Positions 34,130 to 47,100 are shown, counted from the stretch's first letter. The stretch: DNA of 64,000 nucleotides from Mya arenaria (GCF_026914265.1 NC_069125.1:6902117-6966116), one strand, 5' to 3'. Notes: generated from the sequence alone by a model not told the origin. Numbers and translations: made by a program.

Positions 34130-34700
34130 CTCCCGCCTCAGATAAGTAGATCCAAATATTTAATCATGCTAGAAATTCTTATCTTGCCTACGGGCAAAGA
34201 TAAAACTAGTACCCGTATGGAACTCCTTTTTAATGGTCATCACATTGTTATTACCTCCCATGTCGAAGACTGTCGTATGTAGCATCATGGAGACCTTGTC
34301 TTGTGGCAATATTTAGAAACCTAATCAACCATTCCTCGCTTCCAATGGCAGCATAAAAAAGTGTTCACGCTCCATTCAAGAAATAATGCTCCAATCTACT
34401 AAGAACTATTTAAAGACCGATTTCTCTATAAACATAATCTGAATCGCTGCGCGAATATCCATGACAACCACGAATTATGACATATCCATACGCATTTAAT
34501 TTCACTATGCACAAAATAGTTCCAGCAAAAATACATTTTTACTGAATTTTGTTTAATTGAAGTGGGAGAAAAAGCATCTAAGATAGGTTAATCCCTACCC
34601 TCTCGCAGAGTGTTTTGTGGAAAGTCGGTAATCGTCGTTTCCGCTAAACACCCTATGCTCGGGTCGAAATGAAACCTATCACTCTCGGCCATGGAAGATA
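34130..34700. mobile_element. MITE-like element, diverged relative of the one at 43.0 kb
   Basis: The left part has 'ctcagataagtagatccaaatatttaatcatgc' in pieces and 'cttgcctacgggcaaagataa'; the right part has 'agtgggagaaaaagcatc' and 'ctctcggccatggaagata'. The same modules in inverted order make up the 43.0-43.45 kb element. Broken and diverged. Confidence 0.55.
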
Positions 34701-34940
34701 CTTTTAATCTTGTGTTTATTTAACATCTTATAATATTGAATATAAAATGTTGAAGTGATATGTTGTCTTAAACGAAAAACATATTTTACTAAGATTATAC
34801 TGTGTTATCATGTTGTTAAAAGTTTCTGTAAGTATATTGGATACTGTGAATGGTATCCTGTTTAACAAAAGCATTAACATTGGTCTAAATGACTTTGGTT
34901 TATGTACCAGTTAAACTAATATTGTACAATTGATACCTAC

Positions 34941-35067
34941 TTGTTAACAACAATGTTGGCAATATATGGACTAGTTTTGCTTTCTGGATTGAGCGGTACA
35001 ACTCTAAAGTGGTCGTTGTTCACAGAGAATGACATCTTGGTGTTGAGATCGGCATCTCTTGCAGTAA
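34941..35067 (-). CDS. Gene A exon 6: cadherin repeat segment
   Basis: Reads VTARDADLNTKMSFSVNND, FRVVPLNPES, SPYIANIVVNK. RDADLNTKMSF is a DxDxN calcium motif. 127 nt, phase 1 to 2, same length as gene B. Confidence 0.85.
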
Positions 35068-35203
35068 CTGAAATAATGGCGTTATTGATTATTGATCTTT
35101 CTTCATAATCAGATGAAAACGAACAGGACATAACCTGTTGTTACCGATGGAAAAATGTTTTATACAACTCGCAAATTGTACCATTTATTTTAGTCATGTT
35201 AGA

Positions 35204-35433
35204 AACATTGGGTTTCAGAAAAAGCTAAAAACCTTCGAAAAATAACTCTACAAATGACAGTGTACCAGTTAGTAGAATGCTGCCAGTTGGTATATATTCT
35301 CTGACACTTTCTTTCTCTAACATTGGGTTTCAGAAAAAGCTAAAAACCTTCGAAAAATAACTCTACAAATGACAGTGTACCAGTTAGTAGAATACTGCCA
35401 GTTGGTATATCTTCTCTGACACTTTCATTCTTA
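35204..35433. repeat. 115-bp tandem duplication covering the 3' half of exon 5
   Basis: 35204-35318 and 35319-35433 are near-identical. The second contains the last part of gene A exon 5 and its GTACAC donor, so a spare exon-5 end (ESVREYIPTGSILLTG, then GTACAC) sits in the following intron. Confidence 0.9.
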
Positions 35434-35492
35434 AACATTGACGTGGTAAAACTTGGGTCAAACTCATTCTTGTCTGTGACATAAACTTCAAG
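35381..35492 (-). CDS. Gene A exon 5: cadherin repeat linker
   Basis: Reads LEVYVTDKNEFDPSFTT, then ESVREDIPTGSILLTG. Acceptor TTTTCAG, donor GTACAC, 112 nt, phase 0 to 1. Confidence 0.85.
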
Positions 35493-35745
35493 CTGAAAAT
35501 AGGATAATTATGTTCTGCATTTAAAAATCAGCTCAATAATTGTATATGTTTCTTATTAAATGCAGTTTTATTTTTTTACATATCGAAAGATAATTATTTA
35601 GATTTGTAAAGCAAAAAATTAAAACATCGGAAAACAAAACGTGAATTTTAATTGGTCTCGATCCAATTTGTCCCCTTTCCTTAAATGCAGGAAACTTTTT
35701 GGACATCAAAATAATATCTCTTTGAGTAGTTTGTATTCTACTGAC

Positions 35746-35995
35746 TGTGGTGGTGCTGGTGAGGCCAGTTCTGCCTTCAGTTGCCTGGATGGCGAAGCTG
35801 TATATCCGCGGGTCCCTCTCATAGTCGACCACACGCTTCACGTACAGGTCTGCATCGTACACTCCCACTACAGACGAGCCCGACACCAGCGTCTCGAAAA
35901 GATGGAAGGGCAGGCTTAACTCGTCAAGGACCGCCAGAGATATGCTGTTTGACTGGAAACTCTTCACCCTCATTCTGTTCTGAAGTATGGTTATC
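35746..35995 (-). CDS. Gene A exon 4: cadherin repeat
   Basis: Reads ITILQNRMRVKSFQSNSISL, FETLVSGSSVVGVYDADL, YVKRVVDYERDPRIYSFAI. VVDYERDP is the conserved strand. Donor GTCAGT is less usual but is shared with gene B. 250 nt, phase 2 to 0. Confidence 0.85.
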
Positions 35996-36201
35996 CTAAA
36001 TATACAAAGAGATATTGAAATAAAAGTTGATTCAATACGATTGTAGCCGGATTCATGATTATTATCTATATGCATATTTACACCGTAAATAACTGTACAG
36101 AAGACGTAAATAGCCACAATATACTCATATATTTATTGTAATAGTATTTATACCATATCAAATAAAAGTTAATCTTATTCTGGTTTTAGATCGTCACTTA
36201 C

Positions 36202-36451
36202 TTCTGGTTTATTTCATTTTCCTCCTGGAACTGTAAGGTGTATCCATTCTGCATGTTGAATTGCGGGCGCCGGGTGCCGGCCTTGACCTCCACGACACCG
36301 CTCGTCACCTGGGAGCTGGCCCCGGCGGTATCTGTGGCCTTGATTGTGATGCGCAGGAATTGGTCAGGCGTAAACGGCTGCTGTCCTTTCCGTTTTATTT
36401 CCGCCACGGCACTGTTATACGTCACGTCGAAAAACAAACCAGCATTGCCCA
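36202..36451 (-). CDS. Gene A exon 3: cadherin repeat
   Basis: Reads VGNAGLFFDVTYNSAVAEI, TPDQFLRITIKATDTAGAS, VVEVKAGTRRPQFNMQNGY. 250 nt, intact here although gene B has lost 7 nt. Phase 1 to 2. Confidence 0.85.
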
Positions 36452-37354
36452 CTGTAAACAACAACATAACTTGTGAACGCCAACCATATATAGGAATTAT
36501 TGTTCGCTTGAATTCAAAGTAATGTATTATTATTAAACGTTAACTTCTGTTTACGACTTTCGTAGATATTACACAAAACTGCATTGTTACCATTGTTTTA
36601 ATTTTAAACGAGTATCTTCTTTGAAGCCCCAGTTTAAGAATTGTCTTTCTTGTTCATCCACCACTTGAACGGCCTCTTTTTTGGCACTTCTGCCACAGCA
36701 TTTTGCAAAATGTCCATTTCTTTATTTTTAGGCTCATTGCCATACAGGACTTTGTTCAATTAAGTGGATTAACATTGTTTATGCTTTTAATGACCAATAT
36801 TCGTTGATCTGAAATCTGTTCTCTGTCTTGCTTGTTAATCCTCCACCTGCGCGGCCTCTTTTTTGGCACTGATGCCACAGCACGGTGCAAAATGTCCTGT
36901 CCATATTTATAAGCTCTTTGCCTTAGGAATTTGTTCAAAGGAGAGGGGCTAAACATCGTTTATGATTTTTCGTTGATCTCAAATCTGTTCGACGAGAACA
37001 GACACTGCAGGGCAATATGGATTAGGATTAATAAACAATCGTTTGTAATACTCCAGATTTAGGAGGGTCAGTTATAGAAGGGGTAAACCATGCCTTTATG
37101 GAAGTAACGGATCACTGATTTATTGCAATACAATGTTCCTATATCAAGGGATTAAAGGGAATAGACAACATATATCACAATAACGCTTACGACATATTTA
37201 TAGTTTAAATCATTTTTACCATTCATGTAAATGTAGTACAGCCACATACAAGCTCAAGTAGACAACTATAGTCTTGTTTTGGAAAAAAAACTATATTTGC
37301 CGACTTGGGGACTATCTGGAGTCTAGTCCTTTTGATACACAGTGTCATACGTAC

Positions 37355-37540
37355 CAAACTTATGTGAGAGCGAGATGATAGCGCCTCTGTCGGGGTCTGT
37401 AGCGGTGAGGGAGTAGACCTGGCTGTTTGCGGCGGCGCTGAGCAACACGACCGCGTAATACGGGTAAAACTCGTTCGTGAACACTGGGGACTCGTCGTTG
37501 ACGTCCATCAGTATCACGGGCTGCAGGAGCGTCTTCATAA
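37355..37540 (-). CDS. Gene A exon 2: first cadherin linker
   Basis: Reads VMKTLLQPVILMDVNDESP, NEFYPYYAVVLLSAAANS, LTATDPDRGAIISLSHKFG. DVNDESPVF then DPDRGA are calcium motifs. 186 nt, symmetric phase 1-1, as in gene B. Confidence 0.9.
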
Positions 37541-38418
37541 CTGAAATATCGACAAATAACATACAATTTCAGCTTACCCTGTACAAAAGACACAATCAAA
37601 CTGACTAAACAATGATGAATTAAGAACATCTATCCACGAATAAACTACAATGCAGTTCTCTGATTGATTGAAAGAGAACTATATTCAAATGAATTGTAGA
37701 AGTGAAAATACATATAATTATACCTACACTTTTTCCTCAAAACAAGACTTGTAGTGTCCATAGGAGCTTGTATGTGGCCGATAAAACATAAATTTACATG
37801 ATTTAAATAATTACCGCAGCAATCTTGTCGACCCTAACGAAGTCTCATATTGTATCACAAAATGTGAAGGTGTGCCCGTTCAAGACAATGTTTGTATCAT
37901 TTGAAAGGTATTTGCTTGCTGATGACTGATATGGGACATAATATATCAAAAGAACATTATACATTGCCTTTGTGTAACGGCACTTAGCCAGTCAAACAAA
38001 ACGCCTGTATTGAGTATTTATAACTTTGAAAACAAAGAATAAACAATCTAAAATTATGTGCAAAACAAGTAGAATGGTAGTTAAAGGCATAGTTAAAGCC
38101 TTCATGATTCCTTTACTTTGTAATGCGGTTATGTACAGTAATAATGTAGTGCATAGTCAAGGTACAATTTAAAAATTGAATGTATAGTTAAAATGTAAAT
38201 ATGAATATTAATACAGTGATTATTTAAAATACATTAATGAAACGACGTACTGCAATGTACAATAACAATGTGAATAATAATAATTGACAATAGTAATATA
38301 TTGCATGCGTCTACCTTACAAACAGAAAACATTAATATTTTATAATTTTAAGCTTTGCTCAAGGTAAACGATGCGCCTTCAAGAGTTAAAACATAATATC
38401 ACCTAATAGCAGACGTAC

Positions 38419-38815
38419 CGTTATCACTACTGTGTTCGGTCATTGAATTGTCAGAGACTATGATAGTCAAATTGATCATTTCAGAACCGTTGTTAGCCGG
38501 AATAAAGGCTTCATAATCCAACGTAAAGCCTGCCGCGACGGGAACATCACCGCTTACAATGTCTACCCTAAACGCGTTCGCATATGTAGAACTGTTCAAG
38601 ATGTAACGATAGTTGAGCGAATCCAATGAATCTTTAACACTAAATAAAACGCCGGTTGCCGTTTCTTGGACAGCTTTATCCGGTAAGACAATATCAACGT
38701 AACTCTGACGTCGCTTCCTTATACCCAGCACTTGATTATACTGGTAGGCATCCATTTCAATGATATTTGTTAAAATCAAGATTACTATCAAACCCCTAAA
38801 TCCTTTATGTTTCAT
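38419..38815 (-). CDS. Gene A exon 1: signal peptide, RKRR site, first domain
   Basis: The start is ATG at 38815 (MKHKGFRGLIVILILTN), which aligns with the gene B start; an upstream TTG at 38824 is in frame but is not a normal start. A hydrophobic signal peptide is followed by VLGIRKRRQSYVDIVLPD, where RKRR is a furin-type cleavage site as in cadherin propeptides. Then NSSTYANAFRVDIVSGD and AGFTLDYEAF. Donor GTACGT, phase 1. Confidence 0.9.
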
Positions 38816-39030
38816 TGCAAACAATTTTGAGGGATTAAGATATTTGCGTTTAAACTACGAACTAGCATTTAAATCGTTATTTCACGCACCCACTTCGAGG
38901 TTGAGCGCTCAATTCTTCCTGATTGTGCATTTTACAATAGATTATGGTATTAAGGTTATTCGATATGTGTGAGCTATGGTGGCTGATATCTGCCATTTCG
39001 TACGTTCGTATAAACGCTGCGTAAATACGA
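38816..39030 (-). promoter_or_regulatory. Gene A 5' flank, related to the gene B 5' flank
   Basis: Reading minus, 'TCAGCCACCATAG', 'ATATCGAAT', 'CAGGAAGAATT' and 'CTCAACCTCGAAG' recur in the same order just upstream of the gene B start (43540-43726). It must include the 5' UTR and may include the core promoter; no TATA box is obvious. Confidence 0.55.
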
Positions 39031-40130
39031 AAGGTGTTTGTTTCAGTTGTTTTTATTTACTTATAGTAGTCATTCGGTTATAATGAATTGTATATTGAAT
39101 TCTGTACACGATCTATGGAATATTGCATTTGGTCTTAATCGTATACTCACACAGTTGAATTCTCAATACAGGATGTGAACTTCTACATACGGCTTTTGTC
39201 TTACATATAGGATTTTGAGCCTTGTATTTCAAATTATACATGCAAAATATGCATTTTTTTGTAAACGACATTATGACAATAGTGACTAGTTTTGCTTATC
39301 GTAGATTCTCATTTTGGAGGTTATTTTTATAACTACATAAGCAGAGGAACGAAACAAGGAAAACTATAAAATTGACCTCTTGGTATAAGGATATATATTT
39401 CTCTGTTTGAAATTAAGTGTAAGTATAGGTACAATAGAAGTATAATTTATCTCTGGTATTTTGGGGCATAACAGGTTAAAGACTGTGACAGGATATTGCT
39501 TTTAATCGATTAAACGCATTTGTTTAAGAAAAGTAAAGTACATGCATTTTACCCTTACACCACTTTTTAATTATTGACATTTTATAAATTTCACACAAAT
39601 AGCAAGTTTAGTGTACAATTCAAAATCAAACTTTTAAAAACATGATTTTATTTAAGATCAACGAACCGTTGGGAGAAAACTGATAGCACTTGTATTATAT
39701 CGTGTAAGTTATCGTTTGTTGCCTACCTTTTCTGCATTTGAACCAGATAAATTTTCTCAGATTACACCATTGTTTAACGCCATGGTAGACGAAAGGATAT
39801 TGCAATTACCATTATGCTAACTGGAAACAAACATTATTCTAACGGAAGCTTGTCATTGATAAGTTTGTTCAAAGAAAAACATTGTTCATGTTGGGGATTC
39901 AATTGCTTGCTCATTTGTAAGCAGAGTAAGACAACATTTAGAAATAACTAAGAAACATGAACAAAACTGAGGTTTAAAAAATGATTACATAAATTTAGAA
40001 TAAATAAATCAGGCCTGCTTCTTCATGCAGTAAAATAAACAACTGTGTCACAATAAAACCAATACCATTGGATCATGTGTATAGATTGACGGTTAAGTAT
40101 TAAAGGCCTATTTTTAGCCTTCTATAAGCG
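39031..40130. other. Intergenic spacer, nothing recognised
   Basis: AT-rich sequence between the divergent genes with no open frame of note and no recognisable repeat. Confidence 0.5.
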
Positions 40131-40183
40131 ACCCCCCCCCAAAAAAAAAAAAAAAAACAACAACAACAAAAAACAAACAAAAC

Positions 40184-40215
<32 letters not shown>

Positions 40216-40235
40216 CAACAACAACAAAAAAAACG
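40131..40235. repeat. Poly-A and (CAA)n microsatellite
   Basis: A C run, an A run of about 18, then (acaacaacaac)n to about 40235. Confidence 0.9.
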
Positions 40236-41465
40236 TGTATTTATACACAATCTCTGTTAATTGATCTTAATCTCATTGCCTACTTGTCTTATCAGATCTC
40301 CTATCTAAGTATCCTGCTGTGCAATTTGGGATGTTTTATTAAAAAAATGGACCCTAAAAGGCCCTGAGCCAATAAACGAATACACAGGAAATTGGCCCCT
40401 ACTGTGACACCAGTGCAATTAGAAGGAGATGCACAGCAGGGGATTATCATGCCAAACATTCATTAAACTGGGCCTTTAAAGGGGCTGTACTCCGTATGAT
40501 GAAATAGCGAAAAAAAATTAACGAAAACTGACATAAACTTGGTATCGATGTGTACAATGCATGGAAACTTACTAACTGAAGTTCCACATAGTTTACAATT
40601 AATTTACTTTGCGCAGTTTTTTTTTCGTATTTTTCCATTAAAAAGGATTACTAGGTATGTCTACCTAATAGAATTCGTTCCTCGCGTGATTGGCTAGTTG
40701 ATGTTATCACATGATATTATGGCCAAATTATTTATAACACCAAATAATTGTTTGCGTCTAAGCGCTGACTTTATCCATGGAATCCTGCAATGACTTAAGG
40801 GATTATAATTAACATTAAAGTAAGTACGCATATGAGTTTAATTGTATTTACTTATACGGTAGCTTTGAATTAAGATGTAACTGTAAATGTGTTTTCTAAC
40901 ATTTGTATCTTCTGGATTCATGAATATACTGGGAGATTATAACCTTTTAGTAACATTGTGATTTTGATGAAAATGTCAAAACTTTGTTCAAAATAACGGT
41001 CATGTATATGGTGGTCAAATGCAAAGACTAATGTTACAATGAAATTTGATTGTTTTGGTATATTTTTAATAGGATATGCTTAAGCTTCGAAAATGCTTGG
41101 GATATAGCCAGGCCTCCATACCTATAGAAACCATTTGGTGGCTTTAGACCATAGACCATAGAAATGCTTTTTATCGTATGTGAATCGGAAGCTGATTAGA
41201 CTTCATATCCTATTTGTATGTGGTTATTGGAAGAATCTGTGGTAACTATGTCTCTTGTATGATCTCCTAAAGTTTATTTACCCTTAAACATCACAACAAA
41301 TGAATGAATAGAAGTAACTCCTCCTTCCACCAGTTCAAAACATTTACATACATACGAGTTTGTTTGATACTTGTACGAGGTTCTGCCTGGGTTAAAAAGA
41401 CTTTTCTCCGTGATTTATTTTCATTACGACACACATTCAAAAGAGCATTGTTTAATCATGTTTAT
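40236..41465. other. Intergenic spacer, unidentified
   Basis: No gene seen. The stretch around 40467-40700 ('aaaggggctgtactccgtatg' and an A-rich patch) may be a dispersed element, but nothing inside the window confirms it. Confidence 0.4.
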
Positions 41466-41472
41466 TCTAAAG

Positions 41473-41485
41473 TGTTAGTAGTAGC

Positions 41486-41523
<38 letters not shown>

Positions 41524-41524
41524 C

Positions 41525-41565
<41 letters not shown>

Positions 41566-41566
41566 C

Positions 41567-41601
<35 letters not shown>

Positions 41602-41633
41602 TGGTAGTGGTAGTGGCAGTGGCAGTGGTAGTG

Positions 41634-41670
<37 letters not shown>

Positions 41671-41672
41671 CA
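41473..41672. repeat. (GTA)n microsatellite, about 200 bp
   Basis: Continuous gta/tag trinucleotides with a central gtg-rich portion. The poly-valine and poly-leucine ORFs over it are artefacts. Confidence 0.97.
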
Positions 41673-41899
41673 GGTCCATTATTATGATGAATGAGGAGTA
41701 ATGCTTACGGTCGCCAGCAAAAAAAAATGTTTAATTTTGCAACGTAATAATTTAAAATATAGCTGGATATGTTTCCACGAGTATCAGTGTGTTTACGAAC
41801 ATGACCTCGGTAGGGACAAGATAAAGTCTGGTAATTAGAAGAAGGCATTGTTGTTACACTGTTCTGGGGACGAAGTGTTTGATATTTACAAAACTTTAA

Positions 41900-42510
41900 A
41901 TATAATTGACAGAGATGTCAAAGGATGAAACAAAAATTCGGATAATCATGAGTTGCATTATAACGAAGGTGCGTTCAAAAATGTCTTGCAGAAGAAAACC
42001 TTTTTTTACAATAAGATACAATATATTTACATTTATATCAAACATTGTTGTAGCTCCGAAGTCCAATGATCAGAATAAAATTCGTGTGTGCGTGGACATG
42101 CGAAAAGCCATCAAAAAAGAAGAAATGAAACCTTTGAACATGAACGTTACATCATTCCAATAGTGAATGAAATATTACTGGAACTGATTGCATTTACAGT
42201 TTTCAGTCTACTGGACTCATCAGTTGTAACCATCACCTGAACTATGAAAAATGACCATATTCGCCAAACATCAGCATCGAAATGATTCTGAACGAAATCA
42301 GAGAGCCCTTAAATGCACTTAAAGGTGCAATGAATATTAGTGATGATATAATTAAACATGGAACAACAGAAAAAAGCATAACGAAAATGTGAAAAATGCT
42401 CACAAGGCTACATGAAAAGAAGTTCGCATTAAACAGAGACAAATTTTTAGTTGAACAAACAAGAATAACATTCTATGAAAACAAATTTTCAAAAGTTCGG
42501 ATTGAAGATT
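41900..42510 (+). mobile_element. Ty3/Gypsy reverse-transcriptase fossil
   Basis: VVAPKSNDQNKIRVCVDMRKA, then further on EKKFALNRDKFLVEQ and TFYEN, match the start and a later part of Ty3/Gypsy reverse transcriptase. The copy is short and broken with several interruptions; no LTRs were found. It lies in the spacer between the divergent genes. Confidence 0.75.
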
Positions 42511-42903
42511 TTTAGTTTATCTAGTAACGAGTTTAAAAAAGCGAGTTTCGAGTTAAAAAAAGGTGAGTTTAACTAATGGAAAATGAGATTCAGGTAAGAA
42601 AAAAAATGAAATTCGAATAAAAAAAGTTTGTTTCGAGTTAGAAAAGTTGAGTTTTCGGTCACAATGTGTGAGTTAACAAAAACTGAGCTTGCAACCTCCA
42701 AAAGATTGTAGGGGCCTGTAGCAATGTGGCCAGAAGGCACGATGATACGGAGACCTATATACGGGTATAAAAATGGTGAATTCGTACGATTCATAAATAT
42801 GGATACAAATAATAATAATAATATAAATACGAATATGTTACCTAGGAATTAAACACCATTTAGGCACAAACTACTAGTGTGTCACCTGGAGCGCCAAGGA
42901 AAG

Positions 42904-43006
<103 letters not shown>

Positions 43007-43011
43007 ACACA

Positions 43012-43450
43012 AAATAAGAAGATACAAATATTAAGCCATGCTGGAAATCTTAACTTATCTTGAAAGAAGTAAAATTAAAATACAATATTTTTCATATTTT
43101 GTTTAACTGGGGTGGGAGAAGAACAATATACCATGGCCACTCGTGTAAGTTTATAAGTATATTATCAGGCCGAGAGTGTAAGGTATGTTCATCCCAACCC
43201 GTCTGTAGGGTGTCTTGCGGAAATGAGGTTTACCGAGTTCCCGCAGAACACCCTGTGCGAGGGATGGGATAAACCTATTGTACACCTACGACCATGGAAT
43301 ATACTTTTTCTCCCACCTCAGTTAAACAAAATATAGTAAAAATGTATTTCAATTTATTTTTTACATACAAATACATTTCATCATTGCCCTTGGGCAAGGA
43401 AAGGATTTCCAGCATGGCCATATATTTGAATCTACTTATCTAGGGCGGTA
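43012..43450. mobile_element. MITE-like element with long terminal inverted repeats
   Basis: The left arm ('caaatattaagccatgctgg', then 'tttgtttaactggggtggga') is the inverse of the right arm ('tcccacctcagttaaac', then 'ccagcatggccatatatttg'). Arms are about 120 bp around a 170-bp centre. It has no coding capacity and lies immediately upstream of the gene B 5' flank. Confidence 0.75.
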
Positions 43451-43539
43451 GAAAGGTTGACCTTATAATATTAGTCGTCAAATCGTGAATGATTTCTACC
43501 TTATCATCAAATTCATTTACAAAAGTGCGTCAAAATTAG

Positions 43540-43726
43540 AGGCCAAATTACGTAAATACGCAATGTTGCTGGGCGAATACGAATTGCAGGTTTCAGCCAC
43601 CATAGATAACATAATATCGAATTGCTGAATTATATATACCAAACCAGGAAGAATTCAGGGTTCTCAACATCGAAGCGAGTCCATGTAATACCGTTTCAGT
43701 TGTTCGTTGATATAACATATCTAGCG
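43540..43726 (+). promoter_or_regulatory. Gene B 5' flank, related to the gene A 5' flank
   Basis: Shares with the gene A upstream region, in order, 'tcagccaccatag', 'atatcgaat', 'caggaagaatt' and 'ctcaacatcgaag'. This is probably the duplicated 5' UTR and proximal promoter. The transcription start cannot be placed. Confidence 0.55.
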
Positions 43727-44122
43727 ATGAAATATAGGGGTTTAAGAGGTTGGATAATAACCTTGTTTTTAACAAAACTTCTTGGAATAGATGCCTACAT
43801 AAATGATCAAGTGTTGGGTATAAGGAAGCGACGTAGAATAACGCTGATATGACCTTACCGGATAAAGCTGTCCAAGAAACGGCAACCGGCGTTCTTTTTA
43901 GCGTTAAAGATGCCTTGGATTCTTCCAACTACCGTTACACGTTGAACAGTTCTACATATGCGAACGCGTTTATGGTAGACATCGTTAGTGGTGATGTTTC
44001 GGTCGCAGCAGGCTTTACGTTGGATTATGAAGCCTTTGTTCCAGCTAACAACGGTTCTGAAAGGATCGAATTAACTATCATAGTTCATGACAGTTTTATG
44101 GCCGAAGACAGCAGTGAGAATG
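43727..44122 (+). CDS. Gene B exon 1: signal peptide and RKRR site, one base short
   Basis: ATG at 43727 gives MKYRGLRGWIITLFLTKL, then VLGIRKRR. One base is missing relative to gene A directly after RKRR (GACGTAGAAT against GACGTCAGAGT). The rest reads in another frame: LPDKAVQETATGVLFSVKD, STYANAFMVDIVSGD, GFTLDYEAF. Donor GTATGT at 44123. Without the missing base translation ends within a few codons. Confidence 0.8.
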
Positions 44123-47100
44123 GTATGTTACTTATTTAGTTTACTAATTAACTTGCTTATTATAAGTTTACAGTTAAAGGCGAATCATTTGTATTGAGTA
44201 AAGCCTTGAATCAAAGAGGCTTGCATTATATCATTTCTCTACATGACATAATTACTTTTGATTACGATTTAATACATCAAATTAAAGGACAGGCATTTTT
44301 GAAGAAAGAAATAGTTACGAATGTGTCGATTATGCCAACTTCAAACACTAGCTTGCATATTGTGAACACCCGGAGATAACCCACTTGTCCGGCATGGTGA
44401 CCACAAACAAAACTTACCTACACCCAGGCCGGGTGAAGCGAGTTGCTAGCCAATACGTTTACCGGACATATTATAATCATTTGACCTAAATGAAAAACCC
44501 ACACAATCATCATGTAAAACAATGAATTTACAATACAATGGTATGTGACCACTGTTAGAATCGTGCAAGGCGTTCATCATGATTATCAGGCCATTTTATT
44601 TGATTTTAAGGAACGAAATAGAATAAGGTTGGCGTTCAAAAATATTTCATTGCATAAAGGTATATTGAAACAAATATTTAGGCAAGAATCCGTCGTTATG
44701 TTCATGCGTATTACAGATTAATTGAAATTGTGTTAAACAACGCTAGCAACCGGGTAAACCCCTCAAATCTTCCTTTTATTGGGTGCAGTTTGTGAATTAA
44801 TGAAACTGCCATTCTCATTTACATGAATAATAAATAAACAAATAAAACTCAATATGTTAACAGATACGATGAATGGCGAACTGAGTCGATTTTAAATGGC
44901 TTGTATCATGAAGTTCTTTGCTGAATTGGAAAGTTTCAATGGGTAAACGAAGATAAATCAGCCAAGCAGGAAGATTTGTTACTCGCCAACTTATTATAAA
45001 ATTACAATCAAAGCGCTCCTTGCTAATGGCATAACACATTTTGGCCCTGTTTCAAGATATCTTAGTCGTTAGAGAGTGCTCTGATTCATCCGTAAAGCTA
45101 CGGGCAGAATCTATGCGATAGATACGAAGTTTTAGTCAAAAACAGCTGGTTTACGACCATACACCTTAACGATCTATTTTTATTGAAACGGGGTGACATG
45201 TAAACATATTTCTTATAAACTATATTATCGAGTCGCACGAACACATTTTCAATTTGGTTAATCTATGTTGTAATTGTTTATTCTGAAACAGATAGTTTAA
45301 CAGAACACGTAGTTCACAGAGCTAGGTTGAATGGGGATTTAACACAAAGGAATGCATCAGTAATACTTTGACAGATCAATATTTATTGACTTGATATCTG
45401 GTCGATTATTTTTCATTCATTTCATTATTATTAAATATCATTACTAGTATTTTATTTTATTTTTTAATTATTATGTTTCGGGGTTTGTTGTATTGTTTTA
45501 GTTGGGGCACATACAAAAGGTTTTTAATTAGGCACTTAACTACTGCTATACATACTTTGCATACTTTTTGCTTGCATTTATATATACTGAGTGAAGTCCT
45601 TTTCTTTGTCCGGCTCAAGTGGCAACAACAATACAAAGACGATGTATAATACTTAAAGTTTAGTCCTAAAGTTAGCTCTTTGAATCATTTGTAGCGTTAA
45701 TCTTTAACTATTTATGTGAAATATTGGGTCATGTTAAATCCAAGAAGATCGAACGCATACATTTGAAGTATAGTAAACGCATTTTAGGTGTTAAATTATC
45801 ATGTAGCAATGCCGCTAACTATTGAGAACTGCAACGATATCCATTGTATATAAACATATTTTCAAGAATTATAAATTATTGGTTTGAAGTTGTTAAGAGT
45901 AAAAAATGTGTTATAAATGCTATATATAACTCTTAAAAGACTATACCAATGGTAAATCAAACAATGATCGACAATTTTATACATGAATTGCATAGGGAAT
46001 TAGAAAATAACATAGCCTTATCCTTAATATATAAGCATATGAAAACGACCCTTGAAGTACGAACAATATGTGTAATTAGAAGTGCAAAAAAGAGACTCGA
46101 GTCGTTCAGATGAGAACTTTTACACATAGGATAATAATGGTGTCCCTACCTCTATGGACAAGGTCACACGTAGTGTTTGTTTACTATGGAATGCTTGCAT
46201 TTAATGACATAATGTATAGGTGGTCTTGCCTCGGCTGTATCTTTCGCTTGTATAGACATATTTTAAACTAACTTGCCAAATGTGTTCGACAAACCAAGAC
46301 GAGGCGTAGCGTGCACGACCAATATTCCTACCTCGAGCTCTAAGGTCAAGGTAACTCTTTGTGTTTGTTAAATATGGACTGCTGCATATAAGGACATGGA
46401 GTATAGGTGATCCTGTCCGGGCTGTAACTTTCTCTTGTACGGCCAATTTCTAAAACTTTCCACATGTGTTCTATATATCAAGACGATGTGTCGCATTACT
46501 TTCTTTATCCACACATTCTTTTGATTTGTTTTCTCTTTCTAAATGACCTTTGAACACACTTAAGTACTACTTTGAGGTCATTCGTCACTTGCAACGCCAG
46601 ATCTTGTTCTGTCGATATTTCAGTTGTGAAAACGCTCCTGCAGCACGTGATACTGTCGGACGTCAACGACGAGTCCCCGGTGTTCATAAACGAGTTCTAC
46701 CCGTATTACGCGGTCGTGTCGCTCAACGCCGCCGCTTACAGCCACGTGTACTCCCTCAGCGCTAGCGACCCAGATAGGGACGCCCATGTCTCGCTATCAC
46801 ATGAGTTTGGTACGAATCACATTTACTTTTGATTGATCAGATCGCAGATATATGAAAACTGAGCGTCCAAAGCATAACCTTTGTACAGCACCTATTCTTT
46901 CTTATGCGATTAAGTTTAATACTCTTAGAGTTTTATTTGAAATGATTTGTAACGCTTTGATACATTCACAATTTATACTGTTGTGTTAAGAAGGCAATGC
47001 CGGTGATTTCTTCGACGTGACCTTTAGCAATGCCGTGGCGCACATCAAACGTAAAGGACAGCAACGGAGGACCAAGTGCTGCGGATCACGATCAAGGCCA

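Larger units (their letters stand above)
4830..38815 (-). pseudogene. Gene A: neural-cadherin-like (CadN/type III) receptor, damaged copy
   Basis: Multi-exon gene read on the minus strand, rebuilt from GT-AG boundaries whose phases agree from exon to exon. The family is calcium-dependent cell-adhesion receptors at the plasma membrane. Domains in order: signal peptide, RKRR cleavage site, about 13-14 cadherin repeats (linkers such as TDVNDNEP, TDINDNAP), a CadN-type proximal region (TENDVFNAGSVRITG), EGF and laminin-G modules, one transmembrane helix, and a tail made of repeated mini-exons. A poly(A) signal lies at 4830-4835. Lesions seen: in-frame stops in exons 25, 26, 29 and 32; frameshifting indels in exons 7, 8, 15, 16 and 31; loss of the second half of exon 9; a 58-bp tandem expansion in exon 12. 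The splice sites survive otherwise, so decay looks recent, or some lesions are sequence errors. The family call is firm; pseudogene status is less so. Confidence 0.6.

Noticed and set aside
35641-35999. Plus-strand open frames over gene A exon 4
   Set aside because: Antisense shadows of a clear cadherin exon.
38816-38824. TTG start nine bases upstream of the gene A ATG
   Set aside because: The ATG at 38815 aligns exactly with the gene B start; non-ATG starts are not expected here.
41304-41687. Poly-valine and poly-leucine open frames
   Set aside because: Translation of a (GTA)n microsatellite.
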